DNA of 64,000 bases from contig NZ_JAPEQG010000001.1 in the NCBI RefSeq assembly GCF_026339735.1, positions 1,240,001-1,304,000 of the forward strand, read 5' to 3'. The translations under genes were made by a program, and so were the position numbers. The notes below the pieces were generated by a model, which saw only the letters and a program-made list of their open reading frames with translations, searched no databases and had not been told where the DNA came from. Source of the DNA: Streptomyces sp. NBC_01669 (GTDB taxonomy: Bacteria; Actinomycetota; Actinomycetes; Streptomycetales; Streptomycetaceae). Of the stretch, positions 17,621 to 26,182 are shown in pieces. The stretch's first letter is position 1. The number at the start of each line of letters is the position of its first letter.

Positions 17621-19411
17621 TTGCCCCCTCCTTCCTCCAACAACAACACCGACGGGTACGACATCGTCCTGCGCCTGCTAATCGGCGTGCTCGCCATCGT
17701 CGTACCCCTGTCCCACCTCGCTTGGCTATCCGGCAACATCACCGCCCACCTCACCGGAGGGGCCTGGGCGAGGTACCAGCCGACCGATGCCCTGCTCCAT
17801 CCCAAGCAGGTCTGGCCCGGCGCAGGGGAAACGTCCCTGCTGATCGGCGCCCGCATCGTCCCCGTCGTCCTGTTCCTGGCACTCGGGGCACGAGCGGCCC
17901 TCCTGTGGGCACGGCACAAGAACCGGAGCGGCGGCCGGAAGAAGATCACCGACATGGCCAAGGCCCGGGACATCGAGCCGCTGATGGCCAAGGCGATCAC
18001 CGACAAAGCCCGCTCCCTGCGCCCCAGCCTGAAGAACAGCAAGCACATCGAGGCGAAGGACACCGGGATCCTCCTGGGTAACCTGCAGGGCAGCCGCCAT
18101 GAGGTGCGGATGGGGTTCGAGGACGTCGCCGTCGCGATCATGGCACCCCGCTCCGGAAAGACCACCTCGCTCGCCATCCCCTCCATGCTCGACGCACCCG
18201 GCCCGGTCCTGCTCACCTCGAACAAGGCCGCCGGTGACGCATTCACCACCGCCTACGAGGCGAGGGCACAGGCAGGGGCGATATGGACCATGGACCCGCA
18301 GCAGATCGCGCACGCCGCCCGCGAGATGTGGTGGAACCCCTTGGCCACCGCGAAGAGCCTCGACGGCGCCGGCCGGCTGGCCGGCCACTTCCTCGCCGCG
18401 AGCGTCGATGCGTCCCAACAGGGCGACTTCTGGTCGAAGGCCGGCAGCAACATCCTGAGCCAACTGCTCCTGGCCGCCGCACTCGACGAGCGGCCGATCA
18501 CCGACATCATGCAGTGGCTCGCCTTCCCCGCCGACCGCACCCCGCTCGACATCCTCCGCGACCACGACTTCGCCGCCGTCGCCGCCCAGCTCAAGGGCAC
18601 CGTGGAAGGCCCGCCCGAGACACGGGACGGCATCTACGAGACCGCCCGCCAGTACGCCGCCGCCCTGCTCAACTCCGAGATCGCCGCATGGGTGACACCC
18701 CAGAAGGACGCCGCCGAATTCCGGCCCGCCGACTTCGTCACCTCCACCGACACCCTGTTCCTGCTCAGCAAGGACGGCGGAGGCGGCGCCTCGGCGCTGA
18801 TCGCGGCGTGCGCCGACTCGGTCATGCGCGCAGCCACCGCCCAAGCCGAACGCGCAGGAGGCCGCCTCGACCCACCCATGCTCGCGATCCTCGACGAGGC
18901 CGCCAACGTGTGCAAGATCAGCGACCTTCCGGACCTGTACTCCCACCTCGGCAGCCGCGGCATCATCCCCATCACGATCCTCCAGAGCTACCGGCAGGGC
19001 CAGAAAGTCTGGGGCGACGCGGGCATGGACGCCATGTGGAGCGCCTCCACCGTGAAGGTCATCGGGTCCGGTATCGACGACCCCGACTTCGCCGACAAAC
19101 TAAGCCGACTGATCGGCGACCACGACGTCGAGACCACGTCCACCTCGCACTCGGATTCCGGCAAGAGCACGTCGGTGTCGATGCGGCAGGAGCGGATCCT
19201 GCCCGCCGACGCGATCCGCGCCCTGCCCAAGGGCACCGCGCTCTGCTTCGCCACCGGCATGCGCGCCGCCATGCTCGACCTCCGGCCCTGGTACCGGGAG
19301 CCCGGCGCAGAAGAACTGTCCGCGGCGTCCGGTCGCGCGTCCAAGGCGATCACCGACCGCGCCGTCGCCAAGCACGCGCCGACCCAGTCCGACTTCGGGA
19401 CGGCCGCGTGA
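17621..19411 (+). CDS. VirD4/TraG-type conjugative coupling protein
   Basis: 596 aa from TTG 17621 (GGAAG about ten bases upstream). Two N-terminal membrane segments (about 16-36 and 74-95) anchor a cytosolic ATPase: Walker A APRSGKTT at 175-182, Walker B LAILDEAANV near 421-430, then a TraG/TraD-like C-terminal region (LGSRGIIPITILQSYRQGQ). Coupling proteins bring the DNA-relaxase complex to the type IV secretion channel. With the VirB4 homologue at the window start this shows single-strand-type conjugation and not the TraB/FtsK double-strand transfer typical of many Streptomyces plasmids. Other channel genes must lie outside the window. Confidence 0.9.
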   Translation: MPPPSSNNNTDGYDIVLRLLIGVLAIVVPLSHLAWLSGNITAHLTGGAWARYQPTDALLHPKQVWPGAGETSLLIGARIVPVVLFLALGARAALLWARHKNRSGGRKKITDMAKARDIEPLMAKAITDKARSLRPSLKNSKHIEAKDTGILLGNLQGSRHEVRMGFEDVAVAIMAPRSGKTTSLAIPSMLDAPGPVLLTSNKAAGDAFTTAYEARAQAGAIWTMDPQQIAHAAREMWWNPLATAKSLDGAGRLAGHFLAASVDASQQGDFWSKAGSNILSQLLLAAALDERPITDIMQWLAFPADRTPLDILRDHDFAAVAAQLKGTVEGPPETRDGIYETARQYAAALLNSEIAAWVTPQKDAAEFRPADFVTSTDTLFLLSKDGGGGASALIAACADSVMRAATAQAERAGGRLDPPMLAILDEAANVCKISDLPDLYSHLGSRGIIPITILQSYRQGQKVWGDAGMDAMWSASTVKVIGSGIDDPDFADKLSRLIGDHDVETTSTSHSDSGKSTSVSMRQERILPADAIRALPKGTALCFATGMRAAMLDLRPWYREPGAEELSAASGRASKAITDRAVAKHAPTQSDFGTAA

Positions 19412-19465
19412 GCGACACCCCGCTGCACCTGGCGCCGTCCCCCCAGCACAACCGACCGGACCGGA

Positions 19466-20005
19466 GTGGCCCTGCACATGGTCGACCTGACCGAACACAC
19501 CCCCCTGCTCGGCGAGGTCTCTCCCGCCCTGCAGGATCTGTCCGCCGAGGCCCGACGTATCCGAGCGGGCGAGATAGCCAAGCCCGTCCGCGAGATCGCA
19601 CCCCTCAGCCTGCGAGTACACGAGCTGGCCGTGCGGTGCACCCGGCAGGTCCACGACCTGTCCGTCAGCCAATTTCCCGCGATGGAGGGCGGCGCCGAAT
19701 CCCTGGCGCACCTTGTCGGCGCCTGTGCACAGATCTCGCTCGCCGCCACCCTGTGCAACCTCGCTATCCACCACCGAACCGAGATCTACGTCTACGAGGA
19801 CGCCGACCGCACGCCCGCGACCAGCGCCGATCAACTGCGCCGCGCCGGAGACGAGATGCAGCGCGCCGCCACCACCTACCGGTTCGTGGCACAGCAGTTG
19901 TCCCGCCGCCTTGCCTCCTTCACGACGCGCCCCGAGGTCCTGCACCGCAGCACACCTCAAGCCCAAGCGAACCCGGCGGCGTCTGCATCCCGACGCCGCA
20001 CCTGA
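19466..20005 (+). CDS. hypothetical helical protein, 5' frameshift likely
   Basis: 179 aa as it stands, from GTG 19466. A better start is GTG 19408, overlapping the coupling-protein stop as GTGA. It reads MSDTPLHLAPSP and then falls out of frame in a run of six C at 19432-19437. Removing one C joins it to STTDRTGVALHMVDLTE and the rest. The protein is all-helical (LQDLSAEARRIRAGEIAK, VHELAVRCTRQVHDLSVS) and resembles the next gene product in layout. Function unknown; coupling to the VirD4 gene suggests a transfer-related role. Confidence 0.5.
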   Translation: MALHMVDLTEHTPLLGEVSPALQDLSAEARRIRAGEIAKPVREIAPLSLRVHELAVRCTRQVHDLSVSQFPAMEGGAESLAHLVGACAQISLAATLCNLAIHHRTEIYVYEDADRTPATSADQLRRAGDEMQRAATTYRFVAQQLSRRLASFTTRPEVLHRSTPQAQANPAASASRRRT

Positions 20006-20085
20006 CCGCACCCCCGAGCCGACGACTCGTCGCACCACCCGCAAAACGAGCCGGACGAGTGCGGACCCCCACGCCTGGAGATGAC

Positions 20086-20580
20086 CTGCACACCTACGAA
20101 CCTGACGACCTCGACGACATGACCACACTCGACGCCGTGGACGCCGTGGCCGCGGACATCCGCGACCACCGCATCACCGTGGACGGCGCCGGCCTGTTCA
20201 ACGTCACGCGACACATCGACCTCTTGTGCCACCTCACCGCGCGCATGGCCGCCGACGCCGAGTACGAGCTCGCGCCGAACATCGCCAGCCTCCCGCCCGC
20301 CAAGAACCTCGGTGCCAGCGTCGGCCATCTCGGACAGGCAGTCGCCCACTACAGCCAGGCACTCGCCCCGCTCATCACCCTCACCACCACATCGCGGGAC
20401 ACGCTCCAGCACAAGCTCGACGCATTCGGCCACCACAGCAGCGTGCGGATCCACCTCGACAGCGGCAGCCGGGCCCTGGCCGCCGCCCGTACCGCGCTGG
20501 AAACGCAACAGCCCCCCGCTGCCGCGGGCGCACCCACCCCAGCTCTGCGGCAGGCTCCGACAGTCCGGCGTCGCACATGA
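20086..20580 (+). CDS. hypothetical helical protein, probable CTG start
   Basis: About 164 aa. GGAG lies five bases before CTG 20086; alternatives are GTG 20059 (poor ribosome binding site) and ATG 20119. Helical: LDAVDAVAADIRDHRITVD, RHIDLLCHLTARMAADAEYEL, NLGASVGHLGQAVAHYSQALAPL. Same general build as the 19.5-kb protein. The stop overlaps the next ATG (ATGA). No known family. Confidence 0.5.
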   Translation: MHTYEPDDLDDMTTLDAVDAVAADIRDHRITVDGAGLFNVTRHIDLLCHLTARMAADAEYELAPNIASLPPAKNLGASVGHLGQAVAHYSQALAPLITLTTTSRDTLQHKLDAFGHHSSVRIHLDSGSRALAAARTALETQQPPAAAGAPTPALRQAPTVRRRT

Positions 20581-21335
20581 CGACACCACCCCATGAGGGC
20601 CTCCTGTTCGACGTAGCGGCCCCGCCGACCCCCATCGAACGGCTGCTGCTGCTCGCCGGCCAGTACGTACAGCACAACGACATGCTCGACCGGCTCCTGC
20701 GGGCCCAGTCGCCGCCCGAGCCCGACGCCCACGTCGCGTCGGCCCAGCAACTCGCCGCCGCGACCCGCACCGCCCTCGAAGCGATCACCGACGAACGGCT
20801 CTTCCAGAGTCAGGACCTGGCGGACGCAGTCGTCCGACTTCGCCAAGTCGCCTTCCTGAGCAGCGCTTCCACCGACCACCCACTCCCGGTAGCCCGCACG
20901 CTGACCGCCCTGGCACCGGAAGCGGCCACGGGCTGCGCAGACGCCGTCGCCCGCGAACTCCGGCGCCGCCGTGGGCATACGACCAATGCCGACGACCACC
21001 GGCTGACCTCCGCGCATCGCACAGCCCTGTGGGAGATCGCCCGCGGGAACGTCGTGGCAACCAGTTCCCTGGGACGGCAGTACGTCCACTACCGCGATGA
21101 GCGCGTCCTGATCAGCACCCTGCGGTCGCTTGAGGGGGCCAGCCTGGCGGAGCGCGTCCCGAAGTCCGCGCCCTCCGCCTACGTGGGCGGACCGCTCCAA
21201 GACCGCATCCGTCTCACGGCCGCCGGCACCACCGCCCTGGCCACCGCCATCAGCAGCCCTCCTGCGCGCCGAGCTCCCGCCACCACGCCCGCGCCCGCTC
21301 CCGCCGCCGCGAACACAGCCGCCCAAAGCCGCTGA
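20577..21335 (+). CDS. hypothetical protein with C-terminal winged-helix-like domain
   Basis: 252 aa, ATGA overlap. The N-terminal two-thirds is helical. Residues about 150-235 look like a winged helix (HRTALWEIARGNVVATSSLGR, VLISTLRSLEGASLAERVP, DRIRLTAAGTTALA), the pattern seen in MarR-type and similar DNA-binding folds. It may be a regulator of the element, but no family name can be assigned. The tail is Ala/Pro-rich. Bases 21336-21513 downstream contain no gene with a usable start. Confidence 0.55.
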   Translation: MTTPPHEGLLFDVAAPPTPIERLLLLAGQYVQHNDMLDRLLRAQSPPEPDAHVASAQQLAAATRTALEAITDERLFQSQDLADAVVRLRQVAFLSSASTDHPLPVARTLTALAPEAATGCADAVARELRRRRGHTTNADDHRLTSAHRTALWEIARGNVVATSSLGRQYVHYRDERVLISTLRSLEGASLAERVPKSAPSAYVGGPLQDRIRLTAAGTTALATAISSPPARRAPATTPAPAPAAANTAAQSR

Positions 21336-21513
21336 CTGCACGGCCACGATCAGCGTCTCCGACCACCGGACGCCCAGCGGCACCCCGGCCGACAGGCACG
21401 GTCGGCCGCTCGCGCTGAGCCACCACGGCGTTCCCGCCCACGGCCGCCGCTGCACCCCGTACCCACTCACCGCCGACCTGGGCCAGCAGCCCATCCTCCG
21501 AGAAAGGCACCTT

Positions 21514-22311
21514 CTGGCGACCACCGACCTCCTCCACAGCATCCTCGGGGAACCGCGTTGCGCGCTGGGCGTGTTCGTCCCTGCCGGGCTCCACCCGCCC
21601 CACGTCGAGCGCCTCCATCTCGACCAGATGGCACGAGCAGGCACCTCCCTGTTCGAGATCGGGCTCGCCCACGATGACGCCGTCCTCGACGGGCCCATCA
21701 TCCAGGCGGCCTACCACCGCGCCCTGCGACGCGAGAACGCCCTCGCTCACACCCTCCGCACGGTCGAGCACGCCGCCGGCCTGCGCCCGACCGTCGTCAT
21801 GACGTACTGGGAACCTGCCAGGCGACACGGCCCCGAACACCTCGCCCGCCTCTTCGCCGATGCCGGTGCCGCCGGAGTGATGGTCGTCGACCTACCCAAC
21901 CACCAGGCAGAGCGCTGGCAGGCAGCGGCGAAGGACGCGGGGCTGCACGCACCTTGCCTCGTCCCCCGGCACAGCACCGGCACCGACCTCGCCCGTCTGG
22001 CCGCCGGGGCATCGGGATGGCTCTACGCACCCGCGAGCACGGCTGCCACCGGCTACCGCGGCCCGCTCGACATCCCCGCCCTCGCTGACTTCACCGGGCA
22101 CCTGCGCGCCGCGAGCACCCTGCCCGTGGTCTCGGGCGTGGGGATCTCCACCCCAGCCCTCGCAGCCCGCGTCGCGCCGCTGGTGGACGCCGTCGTCATC
22201 GGCACCCCCATCGTCCACGCCCTGGTCACCGATCCCGAACAAGCCCCTGCACTGACCGCCGCGTTCGCCCAGGCCCTGACACCGAATACCCCCACGGAGA
22301 CCCGTGCCTGA
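21514..22311 (+). CDS. tryptophan synthase alpha-like (TrpA) protein
   Basis: 265 aa, matching the usual TrpA length of about 268. Counted from CTG 21514 (AAAGG six bases upstream), the catalytic-type glutamate falls at E48 in LFEIGL and the aspartate at D59 in LDGPIIQ, as in classical TrpA (E49 and D60). Phosphate-site segments TGYRGP, GVGIST and VIGTPIV are present. TrpA cleaves indole-3-glycerol phosphate, normally inside the TrpAB complex. No trpB is nearby, so it may act alone as an indole-3-glycerol-phosphate lyase or on another substrate (inference). No ATG, GTG or TTG exists between 21336 and the CTG. Confidence 0.75.
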   Translation: MATTDLLHSILGEPRCALGVFVPAGLHPPHVERLHLDQMARAGTSLFEIGLAHDDAVLDGPIIQAAYHRALRRENALAHTLRTVEHAAGLRPTVVMTYWEPARRHGPEHLARLFADAGAAGVMVVDLPNHQAERWQAAAKDAGLHAPCLVPRHSTGTDLARLAAGASGWLYAPASTAATGYRGPLDIPALADFTGHLRAASTLPVVSGVGISTPALAARVAPLVDAVVIGTPIVHALVTDPEQAPALTAAFAQALTPNTPTETRA

Positions 22312-22771
22312 CCGCTCTGCCCCGATCCAGGTACTCAACCGGATCACGGCCGACACCCTCGCCCTGCAACGGGTGCTCCGCGCCCCCGCTCCCGATCACG
22401 CAGCTGCGCTGGCCACGCCGATCGCTGACGCTCAAGAACTTGCTGGCACCGCCATGCGGTTGTTCCACGACCTCGCCGAGCACACGCCGCACCCCTCGCC
22501 CGCGGAGCTGCTGCTCCTCGAACGGATCGCGCAGATCGCCAAAGCCGCACAGGACGCGGGAGCCGAGCTGGGTGCAGCCGTCGCCCGCGCCGTGGAGAAC
22601 CGTCGCCGCCGAGCCGAAGCGCTGACAGGGCGGGTCGTCCTCATCGGGCCCTCACCACAGCAGTTCATCGAGTCGGCCACCGACCTCCTCGACCGCATCC
22701 CCGCCCTCCACCACGCCATAGCCCGCGACCGGCGGACCCCGCCCAGCCCGCTGACAGGCCGGCCGCGCTGA
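22304..22771 (+). CDS. small helical hypothetical protein
   Basis: 155 aa; GGAG lies six bases before GTG 22304, and the gene overlaps the end of the TrpA-like gene by eight bases. Helical throughout (LNRITADTLALQRVLRAP, LAGTAMRLFHDLAEHTP, LLLERIAQIAKAAQDAGAEL). It belongs to the general class of small helical proteins that punctuate this block. Function unknown. Confidence 0.55.
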   Translation: MPDRSAPIQVLNRITADTLALQRVLRAPAPDHAAALATPIADAQELAGTAMRLFHDLAEHTPHPSPAELLLLERIAQIAKAAQDAGAELGAAVARAVENRRRRAEALTGRVVLIGPSPQQFIESATDLLDRIPALHHAIARDRRTPPSPLTGRPR

Positions 22772-22806
22772 GGGCGCACCCCCATTCCCCACCCCCAGGA
22801 CAGGCC

Positions 22807-23730
22807 ATTTCAGATCAGCCTCGATTCCGCGCCCTTTCCCTGGGCGCGGGAGTTCAGTCCAGCACACTCCTCGCACTATCAGCCGAAGGGATTCTCCCCA
22901 GGGTCGACTACGCGATCTTCGCCGACACCGGATGGGAACCCGGAGCGGTTTACACCCACCTCGACCGCATAGAAGAGCAGGTGGCCAAGCCCGCCGGAAT
23001 ACCGATCCTGCGCGTGTCGTCCGGAAATATTCGCGATGACGCCCTGAATCCACATCACCGATTCGCCTCCATGCCCCTCCACATCCTCAACAAGGATGGG
23101 CGACCTGGGATGACCCGACGGCAGTGCACAGGCGAATATAAAATTAAGCCAATTAAGCACAAGGTCCGCGAACTCCTGGGACATCCCTATCCCTCACGCA
23201 TCCCCAAGGGGGTGTTCGTCGAGCAGTGGGTGGGAATCTCCACCGACGAGTTCCACCGGGCTAAGGACGCCGACGTAAAGTACATGCGCAACCGGCACCC
23301 TCTTCTGGACCTGTCCTGGAGCCGGGACGACTGTGTCCGCTACCTGACCTCTCTCGGGCTTTCCGATACGCCGAAGTCGAGTTGCCTCGGATGCCCGTTC
23401 CACGGGAATGCGCAGTGGCGGCATATCAGGGACACGTCTCCGTCCGAGTGGGCGGATGTCGTCGCATTCGACGCAGCGATCCGGCAGGGCAATGCCCGCG
23501 CCAACGCATCAGGCAACCAGCTGCTCGGCGAAGCCTTCCTGCACCGCTCCCGCGTCCCCCTGGACCAGGCCCCCATCGACCACGTCACCGCAGCGGAACG
23601 CGCAGCCCTGCACCTCGCCGCGGATGAGGCCGACGTCCTGGAGAACGGTGTCGAGGACGGCTGCTCTCCCTGGGCGTGCCGCGGTGACGCAGACGCGTTG
23701 ACGCGGGACGACTTCGGGCTGGCCACGTGA
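22807..23730 (+). CDS. ATP-pyrophosphatase-fold enzyme (PAPS-reductase/DndC-like)
   Basis: About 307 aa. The PP-loop is LSLGAGVQSSTL at residues 10-21; a DTGWEP strand, CTGEYKIKP and a C-terminal CLGCPFHGN motif complete the pattern of phage- and plasmid-borne 'adenine nucleotide alpha hydrolase / PAPS reductase-like' proteins. Such folds activate a substrate by adenylation. No ATG, GTG or TTG precedes the PP-loop in frame. ATT 22807, six bases after AGGA, is the best start, and CTG 22768 an alternative. The GC content is lower than in neighbours, so it was probably acquired separately. GTGA overlap with a C5 methyltransferase gene suggests a joint DNA-modification role (inference). Confidence 0.7.
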   Translation: MSDQPRFRALSLGAGVQSSTLLALSAEGILPRVDYAIFADTGWEPGAVYTHLDRIEEQVAKPAGIPILRVSSGNIRDDALNPHHRFASMPLHILNKDGRPGMTRRQCTGEYKIKPIKHKVRELLGHPYPSRIPKGVFVEQWVGISTDEFHRAKDADVKYMRNRHPLLDLSWSRDDCVRYLTSLGLSDTPKSSCLGCPFHGNAQWRHIRDTSPSEWADVVAFDAAIRQGNARANASGNQLLGEAFLHRSRVPLDQAPIDHVTAAERAALHLAADEADVLENGVEDGCSPWACRGDADALTRDDFGLAT

Positions 23731-24997
23731 TCCTCGACCTCTTCGCCGGCCCTGGCGGCTGGAGCAGTGCGCTGCACGTCCTGGGCGTACGCGACGTTGG
23801 CCTGGAATGGGACCAGTGGGCGTGTAAGACCCGTGCTGCGGCAGGCCAGTTGACCATTCGCACCGATGTGGCGATGTATCCGACCAGGCCCTTCATCGGC
23901 CGCACCCGCGGTGTGATCGCCTCTCCGCCGTGTCAGGCGTGGAGCATGGCCGGCAAGCGCCTGGGCCTGCTCGACCAGCCACTAGTCCACACGGCGGTCG
24001 AGGACCTCGCCGCCGGACGCGACACTCGCGCACGCCTCCTCGCCGCCTGCCGCGACGAGAGGTCCCTGCTCGCGGCCGAGCCGATGCGCTACCTGTACGC
24101 CCTGAACACCGTCGGCGAGCCCGACTGGGTCGCCATGGAGGAAGTCCCGGACGTCCTGCCGCTATGGAAGCAGTACGCGGCCGTCCTGCGCGCATGGGGT
24201 TCTCCGTCTGGTACGGGATCCTCAACGCCGCCGACTTCGGCGTCCCGCAGACCCGGAGGAGGGCGATACTCCTGGCCTCCCGCGTCCGCGCAGCCCAGCC
24301 GCCCACACCTACGCACGCTCAACTCGCCGAACCCGACTCGCTGTTCGGTCCTGGCCGCTCGCGTTGGGTAAGCATGGCCGAAGCTCTTGGGTGGGGTGCG
24401 ACCGACCGGCCCGTTCCCACCGTCTGCGCCGGTGGCGGCCCCGGGGGCGGACCCGAACCCTTCCCCTCGGGCTCCCGCAAAGCGCTCTCCGACGCCCGGG
24501 AGCGGGGCACCTGGACGCCCCGGGCGGACGGTGTGGTCCTGCAGTCCCGCCGCGAAGGCGCAGGATGGGCTGCCCGCCACGGGGTTCGCGAGAACCGGGC
24601 CGCTGACGCACCGGCGCCGACGTTCACCGCCGAGGCTCACCGCTGGTCGTGGTCTCTGCGCAGCAACAACCAGGCCAATGCCACTGTCCGTTCGCTGTCG
24701 GAGCCGGCGGGCACGCTGTTCTTCGGCCACCGGGCGAACGAGTGCACCTGGGTCGCCGAACCGGCCCCCGTCGTGGCGGAGGCCACGGATACGCCGGCGG
24801 TGCCGGAGCCCATCCGGATCACCGCCCGCGAGGCCGGGCTCCTGCAGACCTTCCCCGCCGACTACCCCTGGGCCGGCAACAAGGGCCAGCAGTTCTCCCA
24901 GATCGGCAACGCCGTACCGCCGCTGCTCGCCGGCCACCTCCTCGCCCCGCACCTCGGCGTCGCTCTCGACCCGAACAACTTCACCCTCGCCGTCTGA
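23727..24997 (+). pseudogene. C5-cytosine DNA methyltransferase, one-base frameshift
   Basis: Begins GTG 23727 within GTGA. Motif I is LFAGPGGWS (residues 5-13), motif IV SPPCQAWS holds the catalytic cysteine, and motif VI is the variant EEVPDVLP. Near 24193 the frame breaks: VLRAW should be VLRAMGFSVWYGIL. Homology continues in another frame with motif VIII PQTRRRAILLASR and motifs IX/X (GNAVPPLLA) to 24997. One missing base restores a protein of about 424 aa that methylates cytosine C5 in DNA. The target is unknown. No restriction partner is adjacent. Confidence 0.75.
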
Positions 24998-26118
24998 TGC
25001 CCGCCACCCCCGAACCCGACGCAGACGACCTCGACACCATCACGCCGCCGCAGCCGGTGTTCCACGTCGAGCAGGCCCTCCTCGGCGCCCTCCTCCTCGA
25101 CCCCCACCGCCTGGGCGACGTGAGCGGCATCGCCGCCGACTCCTTCTCCACCGCCGCGCACACCGCCCTGTACGCCGCGATCAGCACCCTGCCGCCGCCC
25201 GACCCCATCGAGCACACCCAGAACACGGCCTGGCTCAACCGCGTCCTCGCCGCAGCGCGCGAGAAGGCGCACGGACTGACCGCCTCCTACCTGCACACCC
25301 TCATCCAGGTCTGTCCCTGGCCCCGCCACGCCCCTGCCTACGCACGCATGGTCGAGGCCGAACACGCACGCCACCGCGTGCTGAAGGCCGCCGAACACCT
25401 CATCCAGACCGCCCAGGACACGTCCCTGCCGGACCCTGTCCGAACGGTGCTTGCCGAGGCCGACGCGCTGGGCGCAGTCGTGGACGACATCGCGAGCCGC
25501 TTCCCGCCCCGCGCCGGAGTGCTGCCCCGCACCGCAGTACCCCCACCGGTTCCGCGCGACGGCGGCGAAGCGGTCGAGGAGGAACAGTTCCTGCTCGCCA
25601 CCGCCACCGCCCACCCGGCCGGCATCGAATCCGTACGGTGGCTGCTCCCCGACGACCTCACCCTGCCTCTGCACGCCGGCCTGTGGCAGTGCCTGACCGC
25701 CCTCGCCCACCGCCACGAGGCCATCGACCCCGTCACCGTCCTGTGGGAGGCCCAGCAGCGCGGCCTGCTCGACGACGGAAGCGATCCGCGCGACGTGATC
25801 CGCCTGCTGGCCGAACCAGCCGGCTCCCTGGATTACTGGGGCGAGCGCACCCTGCAGCGCTCACTGCTGGCCACCGTCGATCAGGCCGGGCGACGCATCG
25901 AGGCGTACGCCGGCGACCCGGCAAACACACCGTTCCAGCTCGTCGTCGGCGCCCGCCGCTCCCTCGCCGACATCGCCGCCATACGCACCCGCTGGCAGCA
26001 AGCCACCGGCCCGGTGCCGACGCGAAGACCTCGACGTGCGCCGCCCACTCGCGCCGGGCCGCCGACCACCACCGCCGCCATCGCGCACACCGCCCGCGCT
26101 ACGCGAGCCACCCGATAG
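24997..26118 (+). CDS. protein with two DnaB-helicase N-terminal-like domains, no motor
   Basis: 373 aa; ATG shares a base with the methyltransferase stop (TGATG). Residues about 20-115 (FHVEQALLGALLLDPHRLGDV, FSTAAHTALYAAI) follow the DnaB N-terminal helical domain. A second, similar unit covers about 190-290 (VEEEQFLLATATAHP, LPLHAGLWQCLTALA, RDVIRLLAEP). No RecA-like ATPase follows, only a basic Arg/Pro/Thr tail. In replicative helicases this domain makes the ring collar and binds primase. Here it could bridge to, or poison, host DnaB (inference). Similar orphan proteins occur on actinomycete mobile elements. Confidence 0.65.
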   Translation: MPATPEPDADDLDTITPPQPVFHVEQALLGALLLDPHRLGDVSGIAADSFSTAAHTALYAAISTLPPPDPIEHTQNTAWLNRVLAAAREKAHGLTASYLHTLIQVCPWPRHAPAYARMVEAEHARHRVLKAAEHLIQTAQDTSLPDPVRTVLAEADALGAVVDDIASRFPPRAGVLPRTAVPPPVPRDGGEAVEEEQFLLATATAHPAGIESVRWLLPDDLTLPLHAGLWQCLTALAHRHEAIDPVTVLWEAQQRGLLDDGSDPRDVIRLLAEPAGSLDYWGERTLQRSLLATVDQAGRRIEAYAGDPANTPFQLVVGARRSLADIAAIRTRWQQATGPVPTRRPRRAPPTRAGPPTTTAAIAHTARATRATR

Positions 26119-26182
26119 CCCCCGCACACGCCGGTGGCCGGATCCGAAATTTTTCGGCTACCGGCAGGAGAGGCCACGCCCC

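Noticed and set aside
18283..20058. Long + strand frame through the coupling-protein gene
   Set aside because: Arg/Pro-rich shadow; only its last part, from about 20086, is a real gene.
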